NCBI GenBank assembly: GCA_947074225.1
Contig: CAMTOX010000145.1
Location: 1-5,554 of the forward strand
DNA: 5,554 nt
DNA from: an uncultured bacterium
GTDB taxonomy: Bacteria; Bacteroidota; Bacteroidia; Bacteroidales; Paludibacteraceae
Reading direction: 5' to 3'
Shown: positions 5,501 through 5,554 of the stretch, one piece after another
Position numbering within the stretch: the stretch's first letter is position 1
Layout: each line of letters opens with the position of its first letter
Made by a program: the position numbers and the translations under genes
The notes under the pieces: generated by a model
What the model was told of the DNA's origin: nothing
The model's database searches: none
Seen by the model: the letters and a program-made list of their open reading frames with translations, nothing else

Positions 5501-5554
5501 AGATCGGAAGAGCACACGTCTGAACTCCAGTCACCTTCAGAACTCTCGTATGCC
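5501..5554 (+). other. Illumina TruSeq Read 2 adapter plus index (sequencing artefact)
   Basis: The sequence begins AGATCGGAAGAGCACACGTC and matches the TruSeq index adapter exactly through the CAC at 5532-5534. It then has an 8-base index, CTTCAGAA (5535-5542), and continues into the P7-side tail TCTCGTATGCC (5544-5554), with C instead of the expected A at 5543. This is library-construction DNA, not biology, and marks the true end of the contig at 5500. Confidence 0.98.

Overview
This window looks like one complete metagenomic or draft-genome contig from a member of the Bacteroidales, most likely Prevotella-like. Four observations point there: low GC; start codons preceded by A/T-rich leaders with no clear Shine-Dalgarno; Bacteroidetes-type -7 promoter boxes (TAnnTTTG) in front of two genes; and a predicted lipoprotein resembling a Bacteroidales family of unknown function (DUF6242). 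The organism call is an inference from these traits, not from a marker gene.

Layout. Positions 1-119 are a leader holding a hairpin, and their first ~31 bases resemble a sequencing adapter. Positions 120-1769 encode a full-length thiamine-diphosphate-dependent 2-oxoacid decarboxylase of the pyruvate/indolepyruvate decarboxylase family. A long inverted repeat with a T-run (1793-1858) probably ends its transcript. Positions 1770-2118 are a gene-free gap with that terminator, a promoter-like box and a structured leader for the next unit. Positions 2119-3411 encode a lipoprotein with a beta-propeller-like C-terminus. Only three bases later comes aroA (EPSP synthase, shikimate pathway, 3415-4638), then sufE (cysteine desulfurase activator for Fe-S assembly, 4668-5093), which seems to have its own promoter overlapping the end of aroA. 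Two hairpins (5102-5161) separate sufE from a convergent minus-strand gene, of which only the last 106 codons of a long-chain acyl-CoA synthetase are present.

The contig does not end in genomic DNA. Positions 5501-5554 are Illumina TruSeq adapter plus an index, so the apparent 5' end of the minus-strand ORF is artificial. The first ~31 bases may be an error-rich copy of the opposite adapter.

Biologically the window is mostly ordinary housekeeping sequence: aromatic amino-acid synthesis, Fe-S cluster assembly and fatty-acid activation, plus one fermentative or amino-acid-derived oxoacid decarboxylase and one lipoprotein of unknown function. I found no CRISPR array, mobile element, tRNA, rRNA or defence-type gene cluster. 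The points most worth a second look are the adapter contamination, the tight coupling of the lipoprotein to aroA, the mixed active-site signature of the decarboxylase, and several structured non-coding segments.
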